DNA from: Candidatus Woesearchaeota archaeon
GTDB taxonomy: Archaea > Nanobdellota > Nanobdellia > Woesearchaeales > ARS49
NCBI GenBank assembly: GCA_016203225.1
Contig: JACQNC010000012.1
Location: 1-64,000 of the forward strand
Direction: 5' to 3'
Length of the DNA stretch: 64,000 nucleotides
The number at the start of each line of letters is the position of its first letter. The first letter of the stretch is position 1. Below the pieces are notes generated by a model. The model saw only the letters and a program-made list of their open reading frames with translations. It ran no database searches and was not told the origin of the DNA. A program made the position numbers and the translations under genes. Below, piece by piece: positions 43,603-51,303 of this stretch.

Positions 43603-43689
43603 ATGCTGTCCGTTAACGTATGCCTTTTAATATTTTTTGATTATCAAACCAGCAGAATTCCCCTGCCATCTGCTACAATCCGAGAAGGG

Positions 43690-43738
43690 CTTTAAAAAGG
43701 CAGTTTTCCTGACTGTGAGACAAAGCAGGGATAATGCG
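43690..43738 (+). repeat. Dispersed repeat, copy 1
   Basis: CTTTAAAAAGGCAGTTTTCC begins a stretch of about 48 bp that recurs near 50054 (CTTTAAAAAG-CAGTTTT, then GACT, ACAAA, CAGGG and a TGC end). It starts with a TATA-like box, so each copy may be a promoter plus short RNA, or the mark of a mobile unit. Confidence 0.5.
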
Positions 43739-43770
43739 CAACCATTTTAAATGCCCAGTACTAGTTGCAA

Positions 43771-44262
43771 ATGATGCGCGATGTCGAGTTAAGACGATTA
43801 TTTCTGAATGATGGGGTGCGGTTACGGGCATTGTTTCTTCGAGAGAACAATCTGCAAGATACGGGAATGAATGAGAGTCACGACAAAATCACGTCGAAAG
43901 TTGTTCGCACATGGTTAAAAGAACGCATACGCATGTATGCGCGCAAAAAACCGTCTTTTGTTGTTTATGCAGTACTCGATGAACGGAAGAAACTTATTGG
44001 AACGGTGGGCGTGGGGAACATCAACTACAAAACGAAGTCAGCTGAGATTGGCTGCTGGATTTCTGAAAAACGCGCCGGTCTGGGTTACGGCACGTTAGCC
44101 GTGCGCTCTTTTCTTAAAGAATTTCTGAACTTATTGCATCTCAAAAAGGTTGTTGCAGAGGTAGCAAAGGAGAATATTGCTTCCCTCCGGATTCTTGAAA
44201 AAAACAGGTTCACGCTCAAGAAGAAAATAAAGAATTACTTGTTCTTAGAACGAGTGTTTTAG
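43771..44262 (+). CDS. GNAT-family N-acetyltransferase (RimJ-like)
   Basis: 163 residues. GNAT core VVYAVLDERKKLIGTVGVGNINYKTKSAEIGCWI, acetyl-CoA loop KRAGLGYGTLAVRSFL and NIASLRILEKNRFTLKKK. It resembles ribosomal-protein or small-molecule acetyltransferases. The ATTTTAAAT box fits a start at this ATG or the next one 3 bases on; the TTG at 43765 is less likely. Confidence 0.85.
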   Translation: MMRDVELRRLFLNDGVRLRALFLRENNLQDTGMNESHDKITSKVVRTWLKERIRMYARKKPSFVVYAVLDERKKLIGTVGVGNINYKTKSAEIGCWISEKRAGLGYGTLAVRSFLKEFLNLLHLKKVVAEVAKENIASLRILEKNRFTLKKKIKNYLFLERVF

Positions 44263-44471
44263 AACGGTCGGAGGCGGTCTGGTAATTATTTGAAAAACTC
44301 GACCTGCAGTCGTCCATAAAATAGTGTTATCGCTTCATTGTCTTGTCTCAATCGTTCATTCTCACATGAGGCAATGATAGTTTACCTCTCAATTTTGAGA
44401 ACCACCTTAAAATGTCTTTATTTCTGTCGCTTCCGAATTGTCGGACAGCCTCTGAACGCTCTTGTTAATGG
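44263..44471. other. Intergenic region between GNAT and TrmB-like genes
   Basis: About 210 bp with no ORF, RNA or repeat I can support. Confidence 0.4.
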
Positions 44472-45215
44472 TTACTGACTTGCCACCCACATAGCGTCGA
44501 ATAGTTGCTGCTGAAGTTTTGCAGCACTTCTTTCCTTAATGTAAATTCCAAGTTGTTCCTTTGCATTCGCCTTGATGATGACAATGGCATTAGGAAGGAT
44601 GAACAAAGCATCGTCAATATTTTTCGTTACCTGATCATTGAATCGTAATTCCCGTGCTTCTTCCTTGTCTGATTTCTTTGTCTCAATCATAAATGGGGTT
44701 CTTTGGGTTATAGCTTTGAGGACAATCTTTTGTTCTTTTCTCCTTCGTCGAAATTGCGCGTGAAACGTGGGAAGGAAATGCAAAATGCTCTCAGGAACAT
44801 ATGCCGAAATGATGATATTCGGTTTCTCAACAAGCAATGATGCGATTGTCTTGAAGCCTTGAATGCCCTCATAGACCTCGATTGTCGGTCGTGTAATCGC
44901 GATCTTTTGCAATGCCTCCAGTTCGGGTAGGGCTTCGTGGATTGCTTCAGCTTTGCGTTGCTTTTCTTCTTCGATAATCTGTAGAATTCTTTTGGGTTGG
45001 ACTGCGCTGTAATGCTTGACACCTGACTTGATGACTTCGCTGATGAATCCCTTCTCTTGGAGTGACTTGAGAATGTAATAGGCGGCTTCCCGGGCAACGC
45101 CTGCTTTTTTGGCTATTTCGCTGGCTTTTGCCACACCAAGCTTCAGCGCGGCCAGATACGCCTCTGCTTCCTGCCTGCGCAATCCTGCCTTCTCGAGAGC
45201 GTACTCGATTGCCAT
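44472..45215 (-). CDS. TrmB-family transcriptional regulator
   Basis: 247 residues from the ATG (a GTG lies at 45224). N-terminal winged helix typical of TrmB/Sugar-regulator proteins (LRRQEAEAYLAALKLGVAKASEIAKKAGVAREAAYYILKSLQEKGFI), then a coiled linker and an effector domain with YEGIQGFKTIASLL. The TTTTTAA box centre is 26 bp before this ATG. It is followed upstream, across a divergent region, by an orphan gene it may control. Confidence 0.88.
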   Translation of the reverse strand: MAIEYALEKAGLRRQEAEAYLAALKLGVAKASEIAKKAGVAREAAYYILKSLQEKGFISEVIKSGVKHYSAVQPKRILQIIEEEKQRKAEAIHEALPELEALQKIAITRPTIEVYEGIQGFKTIASLLVEKPNIIISAYVPESILHFLPTFHAQFRRRRKEQKIVLKAITQRTPFMIETKKSDKEEARELRFNDQVTKNIDDALFILPNAIVIIKANAKEQLGIYIKERSAAKLQQQLFDAMWVASQ

Positions 45216-45294
45216 GGCCTTCACAATGACTCATGGGTTTTTAAGGTTTTCTATTGTAGTAATACTTTTTACACCATAATTTAATCAACTTCGC

Positions 45295-45323
45295 GCGTTA
45301 TTACTATTTCGAGGCAATAACGC
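45295..45323. promoter_or_regulatory. 8-bp dyad upstream of the 45.3 kb orphan gene
   Basis: GCGTTATT and AATAACGC are separated by 13 bases and end 12 bp before the ATG. The position fits an operator over the transcription start; the TrmB-like regulator next door is a candidate binder. Confidence 0.45.
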
Positions 45324-45335
45324 CTTGGTGAAACT

Positions 45336-45812
45336 ATGGACCAAAAGCAACGCGAAATGAAGATAAGGCAATACCCTATATCTGTACACGATAGTATAGC
45401 CAGAGATACCGAGTATGAAGATTTAAGAGAATTTTCAAGAGAAGTGTTTTCAAGAGAAGGTAGTAGTAGCTCTGCGCAGTATAGACTCCCTTCGGTTTCG
45501 CCTAAAGAGCTGAAATGTTTTATGCCCTTAATTTATGATGCTTTTCAAGTAGCGCGTGCGGTTTCGATTGATGAGATACTCACGCTCAGAGATGATGGTA
45601 TGAAGATTCATGAATCAGTATTATACTCAAGTATAGAACATGTTGGTTATGTCATTCGAGGATATCTTGCAGGCCAAAAAGCGAGCCATGCTGATTTAGA
45701 AGATGTTATGCGAGTTATCCAACTAGCTCAGGGGATTAAATCAGCCACCACAGAAGATCAGTTTGGAACCATAGTCCGCAAAGCTTTCGGGAAACAACCT
45801 AAGAACAAATAA
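45336..45812 (+). CDS. Unknown 158-residue protein
   Basis: Charged N-terminus, serine-rich linker (FSREGSSSSAQ) and a helical C-terminal domain (ELKCFMPLIYDAFQVARAVSIDEIL, ASHADLEDVMRVIQLAQGI). No family seen. Its stop codon is immediately followed by the truncated end of a PP-loop gene on the other strand, so insertion of this gene or its carrier probably broke that gene. Confidence 0.65.
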   Translation: MDQKQREMKIRQYPISVHDSIARDTEYEDLREFSREVFSREGSSSSAQYRLPSVSPKELKCFMPLIYDAFQVARAVSIDEILTLRDDGMKIHESVLYSSIEHVGYVIRGYLAGQKASHADLEDVMRVIQLAQGIKSATTEDQFGTIVRKAFGKQPKNK

Positions 45813-45877
45813 CCCTTCGCCTTCAGCAACGCGAGCGTGGAGTCCTTCCCTCCTGAGCACAGAACGCCGAGTCTCAT
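45813..45877 (-). pseudogene. 5' stub of a PP-loop ATPase gene (Dph6/COG2102-like)
   Basis: Reading leftward the stub encodes MRLGVLCSGGKDSTLALLKAKG, the N-terminus with the SGGKDS pyrophosphatase loop of DUF71/diphthamide ammonia-ligase-like proteins. Homology then ends exactly at the stop codon of the neighbour; the frame closes after 17 more residues. A TTTTAAGC box centre lies about 26 bp before its ATG, so the promoter is intact. The remaining two hundred or so residues are not in the window. Confidence 0.75.
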
Positions 45878-45929
45878 GGGGAGAGCGCGATTTAGAGGGG
45901 TTTTAAGCTTTATTGTCGAACGAGGAACG

Positions 45930-46349
45930 TCAGATCACTCGCAGGCGTTTCTTCAGTGCGTAGGCCTTATCCGCGGCATCGCTCTCGGATTTATCTCTGC
46001 TACAGACATAAGTACTGAATATTTCGCCCAGAATAGTGATGGCGTCATGCGCTAGAGCTGTTCCAGCTTCAAAACGCAGAATCTTCTCTCTTAGAAATTC
46101 CACATTTGCTTGAGGTGAAACATAAAATGCTCTATCTTCCGCAGACAAAGAGCAGGTCTCATCGACAGATCGTTTTGCGCGCCCGGTAATTGATGCAAGA
46201 GCTCGTCTGCCTTGGTCCAATATGAACACTATCTCGTCAAGTGCAAATACCTGCACAACGGGTTTGCCCCCGATAACATGCTGCGTTTCCTCCGCAGAAA
46301 ACGGAGTAAATCCGCCATAAACCTTGCCACTCGGTGTAACAATGGTCAT
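45930..46349 (-). CDS. Unknown 139-residue protein of a two-gene unit
   Basis: Starts at the ATG giving MTIVTPSGKVYGGF, overlapping the upstream stop by 4 bases; the longer track start is inside the neighbour. Strands at the N-terminus are followed by helices with REKILRFEAGTALAHDAITILGEIF. No family recognised. Confidence 0.6.
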   Translation of the reverse strand: MTIVTPSGKVYGGFTPFSAEETQHVIGGKPVVQVFALDEIVFILDQGRRALASITGRAKRSVDETCSLSAEDRAFYVSPQANVEFLREKILRFEAGTALAHDAITILGEIFSTYVCSRDKSESDAADKAYALKKRLRVI

Positions 46350-46735
46350 ACCTGCACCATGTCTCTCGCTTCCTTCACGATCGTGCAAAGCTTGTCGAGG
46401 TCGGTTTGGTCCTTGACGGAGATACTCTCGAATCTGGCGCCAAGCCCATCAGGACACACGCTCAGGCCGTATTCCTCTGTTTTCGCGTATCCGCGCTTTT
46501 CGATGAATTCGATGCGCTTTGCTCCAACGCACAGAGTATCGCGTACCTCTGCTATCGTGCCATCAACGTTGAGGTACACCTCAACCGTCGCGACATTGCT
46601 TGCCGGGAAATATGATATCAGGATACCCTCTCCCACGTTAAACGTTTGCTCCGTTTCAGAATCCTCAAGGTCAGTCAAAGTGTCTTTGCCGAACACTGCG
46701 CGGACAGTCTCATCCAAGCTGATTGGTTTTGCCAT
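46346..46735 (-). CDS. Unknown 129-residue beta-rich protein of a two-gene unit
   Basis: Alternating beta strands (EGILISYFPASNVATVEVYLNVDGTIAEVRDTLCVG) then a helical end. No known family. TTTATAAAG near 46801 and GAGGGGC just before the ATG suggest a leadered transcript of the pair. Confidence 0.6.
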   Translation of the reverse strand: MAKPISLDETVRAVFGKDTLTDLEDSETEQTFNVGEGILISYFPASNVATVEVYLNVDGTIAEVRDTLCVGAKRIEFIEKRGYAKTEEYGLSVCPDGLGARFESISVKDQTDLDKLCTIVKEARDMVQV

Positions 46736-47075
46736 TTTTGCCCCTCGATATCTTGCAGCGGTCTTCTTATCTCCGCTGCTGTCGATAGGTTTCTGCTGTC
46801 CTTTATAAATGTTTCGGCATAGTAATCACTCCTTAGTGACTACGTGCTTGAAACGTTAGATTCTGCACGAGACAGGCGTTCCTGCGCGTTCTTGTGGTGC
46901 GAAAGATTGCGCACGGCTTTTTGCAAGCCAGCGCGGCTCAAACAGGATTGTGTCGGGATTGAGCCAAGCATCATTCGCGCCTTGTCGGGATGAAAGTGGA
47001 ACGTGTTTTTAAAGGTACTTCGACTTTTCAGTATTTGTGAGCTTCACCATTATTATTTTTCTATATGGAATATAA
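46736..47075. other. Intergenic region with a possible short ORF
   Basis: About 340 bp. It holds the promoter of the two-gene unit (TTTATAAAT near 46802) and the small ORF listed separately; otherwise nothing supportable. Confidence 0.4.
46840..46974 (-). CDS. Possible 44-residue small protein
   Basis: MMLGSIPTQSCLSRAGLQKA begins a basic, polar peptide whose frame stays open upstream beyond the ATG. Base composition is more GC-rich than around it. A TTTTTAAA box is about 35 bp before the ATG. It may be a remnant of a larger gene. Weak support. Confidence 0.25.
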   Translation of the reverse strand: MMLGSIPTQSCLSRAGLQKAVRNLSHHKNAQERLSRAESNVSST

Positions 47076-47696
47076 CTATGGCTTTTCTATGACTTTGGTC
47101 ATTTCTTGGATGAAATTCTTGGCTCGTTCCAAGCTTAATCGCGCAACATGCTCTTTTGCGGTTTTGGTGATGTCGTATTGGAATTCTCCGCGCCTTTCCC
47201 GCTGATGCCCGAACGTTGCGACGAGCTCTTTGGCTTTGACTTGGAATTCTTTCATAAGCTCTTCTTCGCCAACGTTCATCAATCCGAGAACTTCGCTCTT
47301 TGTTGTCTTGTAGTCCTCCAACAAAGATTTGGCTAACCGGTTATTTTTGATAAAATAAACCAGTAGAACGTCCTGGGTGATTTTGTGAGCGATCTTTTCA
47401 CCGACTTTCAGCCCGAGTTTTGCCATTGCGGCATTCGCAACGTAAAACATGCTGTAGTACGATGTGACGATCACCCACAGTAAGCATTCGAAGTCTTCAG
47501 GAAAACCGGCAGATTTCTTTGTTTCAGCGTCCGTCGACAACTTCAGCAAAAAACTGGAAAGCTGCAAGGACATTTTTGCGTTATTCACGTAGAACTTGAC
47601 GAACTGTGCGTGTGCCGGATTCTTCTTCAGCAAGTCGTCTTCAAAATAACGCTTGAGATTTTGTTCCGCCTCACGAATATCCTTGTCCGAAATCAT
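47076..47696 (-). CDS. HEPN-domain protein, putative toxin of HEPN/MNT pair
   Basis: 206 residues, helical throughout, with the HEPN core pattern LLWVIVTSYYSMFYVANAAM and a C-terminal basic stretch (FGHQRERRGEFQYDI) where related proteins carry the RNase or interaction motif; a strict RX4-6H is not evident. It overlaps the nucleotidyltransferase gene by 4 bases, as in HEPN/MNT modules, in which MNT modifies and silences HEPN. Confidence 0.78.
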   Translation of the reverse strand: MISDKDIREAEQNLKRYFEDDLLKKNPAHAQFVKFYVNNAKMSLQLSSFLLKLSTDAETKKSAGFPEDFECLLWVIVTSYYSMFYVANAAMAKLGLKVGEKIAHKITQDVLLVYFIKNNRLAKSLLEDYKTTKSEVLGLMNVGEEELMKEFQVKAKELVATFGHQRERRGEFQYDITKTAKEHVARLSLERAKNFIQEMTKVIEKP

Positions 47697-48313
47697 AGTG
47701 TCTGGCGTACCCCGTGATAAAACCCTTCAACACCGGCAATGATGACATGATTCTTAAAAGCTTCGACGACGACGTTCAGTTTCTTTTCGGACAAGCTTTG
47801 CACGAACTCTTTTTCGTCTAAAACGATTGACTGTACTTTCCGTTTGAGCAGCAACGCTTCTGCATTGATTACTCTAACAATCTCTTCACCCGCATCTCTT
47901 GAAGGAACAATGATGAGTATGTCAAGGTCTGAAGTCTTTGTTTCGGCGCCTTTCGCAAAACTGCCGAATATGACCACGCTGTAAAAAGGCGTTTTGACCT
48001 TTTCCGCAACATTCTGGAAAAAGGATTGTAGCTCTCCGTGTTTGTCAAGAAAGTCTTTCGAGCGCAACAGCTCAACGTAATACAACGCAGTCAGGTCACC
48101 TTTGAGGTTCAGCGAGCACAAGTCAACATTTGCTTGTCTTTTCTTCGCAAGAATGTTCTTTTGAACAAGCTTCTGGACGGTGATGTGCGTGCGTTTATAG
48201 TCGATTTTTGCCTTTCTTGCGATCTCCCGAATAGCAAACTGTTCAGAGATGTTCTCTAACAAGAATTTTACGACCCTGATTTCCATCCCGGTAATTGGTG
48301 TCTTAAAAGCCAT
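47693..48313 (-). CDS. MNT-type nucleotidyltransferase fused to a winged helix, putative antitoxin
   Basis: 206 residues from the ATG (a TTG precedes it). Residues 1-80 form a winged helix (FAIREIARKAKIDYKRTHITVQKLVQKNIL); the rest is a minimal nucleotidyltransferase with VVIFGSFAKGAETKTSDLDILI, including the GS and D-x-D elements. The fused DNA-binding domain suggests direct autoregulation via the dyad just upstream. Confidence 0.85.
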   Translation of the reverse strand: MAFKTPITGMEIRVVKFLLENISEQFAIREIARKAKIDYKRTHITVQKLVQKNILAKKRQANVDLCSLNLKGDLTALYYVELLRSKDFLDKHGELQSFFQNVAEKVKTPFYSVVIFGSFAKGAETKTSDLDILIIVPSRDAGEEIVRVINAEALLLKRKVQSIVLDEKEFVQSLSEKKLNVVVEAFKNHVIIAGVEGFYHGVRQTL

Positions 48314-48314
48314 C

Positions 48315-48340
48315 AAATGATGTCTAATAAGCCATCATTT
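48315..48340. promoter_or_regulatory. 8-bp dyad operator of the HEPN/MNT operon
   Basis: AAATGATG and CATCATTT with a 10-bp spacer lie between the TTATAAGG-type box (reverse strand) and the MNT start codon. The location covers the initiation site and fits repression by the winged-helix MNT protein. Confidence 0.65.
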
Positions 48341-48555
48341 ATAAGGTTTTCGGTTCCGACACCCAGTTATGTACCTGAGCGGATAACACTATGTAGCCAC
48401 ATGCATAATCTGAAAAAAATAATGCATCAACAAAACAATCAAACAACGCATCAAAAGAGCAAACTCAACACCCACCGATTAGGCGAATGAAGTAAAGCTA
48501 AGATAATCTGACTGTAGAAGGGTATATAAATAAAAGTTCCATTAAACCGGGCAAT

Positions 48556-49089
48556 ATGAAAGAAATCCATTTGAGCGCTGATCAAATAATCACGCTTAGC
48601 GATTACCCGCCACATCATGAACAATGTTTAAAGATTTATTTTAGAATTTTCCAGAATGGTCGTGGTAGAATTGTGCCTCCTGTTCCAGTTATCCATATTT
48701 CCACGGGAATTCCTTTTACAAAGGCTCATGGAAAGAGGGCTGAGAAATATAACGGTTTACTGACCGCTTTTCTTGAGAGTCATCCAAGGGCACAGTATTT
48801 CTTGCTTGATGGAACACACAGAACAACAGCAGCGGCACTTACACACAATAAAGTTCCAGTTCTTCTTTTCAAAGTAGACAAAGACATCAAAGAAGCGCGA
48901 AAACTCGTTGAGCAAGGCGAACTATTCAGTCTCACCGCAGGAGGCAACTCGATAAAAGAAGCCATTAAAACACTAGAAAAGCACTTCCTCAAAGCGATGA
49001 GTTTTCAAACGGTCATCGAAAAAACCGAGCGCATGGTGTCCGAGAAAGTACTGCCACCATACATGACTAACTTTTACAATCAAAAATAA
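48556..49089 (+). CDS. ParB/sulfiredoxin-like domain protein
   Basis: 177 residues. YFLLDGTHRTTAAALTHNKVPVLLF matches the nucleotide-binding D-G-x-H-R box of ParB/Srx-like domains; no HTH follows. VPPVPVIHISTGIPF precedes it as a strand. Such stand-alone domains can be CTPase-like switches or kinases, and this one lies directly before an APH-type kinase. TATATAAATA 26-29 bp upstream gives a leaderless start. Function unknown. Confidence 0.72.
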   Translation: MKEIHLSADQIITLSDYPPHHEQCLKIYFRIFQNGRGRIVPPVPVIHISTGIPFTKAHGKRAEKYNGLLTAFLESHPRAQYFLLDGTHRTTAAALTHNKVPVLLFKVDKDIKEARKLVEQGELFSLTAGGNSIKEAIKTLEKHFLKAMSFQTVIEKTERMVSEKVLPPYMTNFYNQK

Positions 49090-49104
49090 TTTTCCGTCCT
49101 CCCC

Positions 49105-50022
49105 ATGAGAATAAACAAACAACAAATACTGGCCATTTGTAAAAAACTAGATCAAAAGCTGACAAAATACCGATTCTTGGCAGCGGGCGGCTTAAATGAA
49201 TGCTACTTGGTAACGACCCCGCGTGCCAGATACGTAGTTAAAATAGAGAACAACAAAGGATATTCAGAAAGAGAACACAAAAACCTTCTTTTGGCAACCG
49301 AGAAATTAGCGCCAAAAGTCTATCTCTTTGACAAGTCAGGTAAGATAATCCCGAAAACATATATGGTGCAAGAGTTCCTTAAAGGGAAGCACCCACCCAT
49401 ACAATTATCGAATGACTTCATTATCAAAATGGCAAAATGGTTCAAGCAATTGCACTCAATAAAGTCTTCACAAATAGAACCTAATGAAAGAAAACGAATC
49501 TACTCATTAGGTCATTGGGCCAATCAGTCATGTAATAAGCTAAAGAAAATTCAGATGCCAATAAATCAAGATCTTAGAAAGCAAATTGAAGATCGTTTTC
49601 AGACCACACTAGTCTTATGCAAAGAAAATAATGACCTTTTCAGATCGCGAAAGACCTTCCCTCTCGTTCATGGAGACCCGTGGCGAGAAAATGTATTCAT
49701 CGAAAAAAAAGGCATCCGCTTGATAGACTGGGAATTTGCAGGATTCGTGTTAGGAGAACGGGATCTCATCATCTTTATTCGCGCGTACAACCTGTCAAAT
49801 CAGCAAAAAGCACTATTCCTCAAAACATATGGCTACCCCCAAACGACCATCGCAAGAAAAAAAATCAACGTGGTCGCTCAGCTGCTTACGTGCTCAGACC
49901 TTCTCTGGCTATTAGAACGCATAAACTCTATCGAGAAAGGAAAAGTAGGCAAACGTCAACAACAAAGAACCAAACGAGAAGCTATAAAAAAGATAAGGAA
50001 AATACTTTCAAAATCCAAGTAA
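49105..50022 (+). CDS. APH-family (aminoglycoside/choline kinase-like) phosphotransferase
   Basis: 305 residues. GGLNECYLV and YVVKIE form the ATP site, LVHGDPWRENVFI is the catalytic loop and LIDWEFAGFV carries the metal-binding aspartate. Many APH-fold archaeal kinases act on sugars or small metabolites, so antibiotic resistance should not be assumed. 15 bases separate it from the ParB-like gene, a likely operon. Confidence 0.87.
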   Translation: MRINKQQILAICKKLDQKLTKYRFLAAGGLNECYLVTTPRARYVVKIENNKGYSEREHKNLLLATEKLAPKVYLFDKSGKIIPKTYMVQEFLKGKHPPIQLSNDFIIKMAKWFKQLHSIKSSQIEPNERKRIYSLGHWANQSCNKLKKIQMPINQDLRKQIEDRFQTTLVLCKENNDLFRSRKTFPLVHGDPWRENVFIEKKGIRLIDWEFAGFVLGERDLIIFIRAYNLSNQQKALFLKTYGYPQTTIARKKINVVAQLLTCSDLLWLLERINSIEKGKVGKRQQQRTKREAIKKIRKILSKSK

Positions 50023-50053
50023 AAACTCTGCTTTCCGCTACTGTCTCAGAACG

Positions 50054-50103
50054 TCTTTAAAAAGCCAGTTTTTCGGACTTTAGCACAAATCAGGGGTTAT
50101 TGC
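50054..50103 (+). repeat. Dispersed repeat, copy 2
   Basis: CTTTAAAAAGCCAGTTTTTC opens a stretch matching copy 1 at 43690 at most positions with one base inserted near the end. It lies between the APH-like gene and the convergent methyltransferase stop. Together the copies bracket about 6.3 kb of accessory genes in direct orientation. Confidence 0.5.
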
Positions 50104-50936
50104 TAAATTTTTCTTGTGATAATAAGCATGTGGGCGCTCGTGTCCACCACTGCAGGATGCGTGCACACTTGGTAATGGACCTTAATCCAATTCTTCCAAC
50201 CAGCTTTGTCTTTTTTGAATAGCGTGTTGGCTTCTTCTTTGTATGGTGTGCTCAATCCTTCTAAACCGGTGAGATCCAGAAGTTTTAGTTTTTTCCGTGC
50301 GAAAAGCTCTTTAAGCTCTTTTGCATAAAAGAAGTGGGCATAGTACTTGTGATGCCACATGTGATCATCACCCTTTCTAAGGATACGTTCAGTATTGGAG
50401 GTGACGCGCAATTCTTCTGGCCAGTATCTGATTGCATTCATTAGGACGCCAAGTCTCCCCATAACGCTGACAGCGATTGGTGCTCCTTTACGTGCAACGC
50501 GAATGAGTTCAGATACCGCGCGAGCCCTGTTCTGCGGAGTTGATACGTGAGATAGTGCACCACCTAAGCAAAGCACGGCATCAAAAGTATTGCTCTTAAA
50601 ATTCGAAAGGTCTACGATTGATCCTTGCACGATATATTTTACCTTCTTGCTTACTCCTTGTCTCTCAATTTCTTTCTGTGCGAATGCCAAATTTTCAGCC
50701 GTAATGTCGAAAAGCACCACATCATATCCTCTTTTTGCTAGCTCGATGGAATATCTTCCAGGACCACCGCCTGCGTCTAAGATTAGTCCTTTTCTTGGAA
50801 GATGTTTTGTCAAGAAATGTAGCGTTGTTTCAAACTCTAGCCTATGAAACGGATCCTTCACGAGCCGTTTCCATTCATAAAGAACACCTTTAGAATAGAC
50901 TGCTTTTGCCAGCGCCTCTGACTTTTCCCGCTTCAT
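50103..50936 (-). CDS. Class I SAM methyltransferase (UbiE/Methyltransf_11 type)
   Basis: 277 residues. Motif I LILDAGGGPGRYSIELAKRGY, motif II VVLFDITAENLAFA, and FDAVLCLGGALSH post motif. N-terminal 45 residues are helical and cap the active site. Substrate unknown; codon use is AT-rich like the rest of the accessory region. Confidence 0.87.
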   Translation of the reverse strand: MKREKSEALAKAVYSKGVLYEWKRLVKDPFHRLEFETTLHFLTKHLPRKGLILDAGGGPGRYSIELAKRGYDVVLFDITAENLAFAQKEIERQGVSKKVKYIVQGSIVDLSNFKSNTFDAVLCLGGALSHVSTPQNRARAVSELIRVARKGAPIAVSVMGRLGVLMNAIRYWPEELRVTSNTERILRKGDDHMWHHKYYAHFFYAKELKELFARKKLKLLDLTGLEGLSTPYKEEANTLFKKDKAGWKNWIKVHYQVCTHPAVVDTSAHMLIITRKI

Positions 50937-51049
50937 TCTTTCTTTAATTTAGCCGCACAACTTTATAATTGTTTCTCACACTGCACGTTAAGCTCACCTT
51001 CTCCATCGATCTGGAAGATTGTTCGTTTGAAGCTTGAGATAAAGAATCG

Positions 51050-51268
51050 TTACTTAATCTTCTTCCCGCGCAAGCGAGGGAGCAATTGCTCATCAGGTGT
51101 CGCGCGCGTCATGCTGATGAAGCTCGCTATAAGCATGCAGATGAACACTAGTCCGAACGCGTACGCCCAGCTGAGGCTGTACTGCGGGATGTAGAAGATT
51201 GAGAAAATTATGCCGACGAGCGATGCGACCAGGAAACTGGTGCTGATTGGCGCTGGTTTGAATGCCAC
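51050..51268 (-). CDS. Small two-helix membrane protein
   Basis: 72 residues: helices FLVASLVGIIFSIFYI and AYAFGLVFICMLIASFISM, then a basic tail (LPRLRGKKIK). Base composition returns to that of core genes, marking the end of the accessory region. Function unknown. Confidence 0.7.
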   Translation of the reverse strand: MAFKPAPISTSFLVASLVGIIFSIFYIPQYSLSWAYAFGLVFICMLIASFISMTRATPDEQLLPRLRGKKIK

Positions 51269-51303
51269 GGAATCACCTCTGGTTTATGCGTGTCTCATTG
51301 TGT

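Noticed and set aside
40709-51000. Prophage or transposon explanation for the accessory region
   Set aside because: I see no integrase, transposase, capsid or terminase gene. The island remains without an identified mover.
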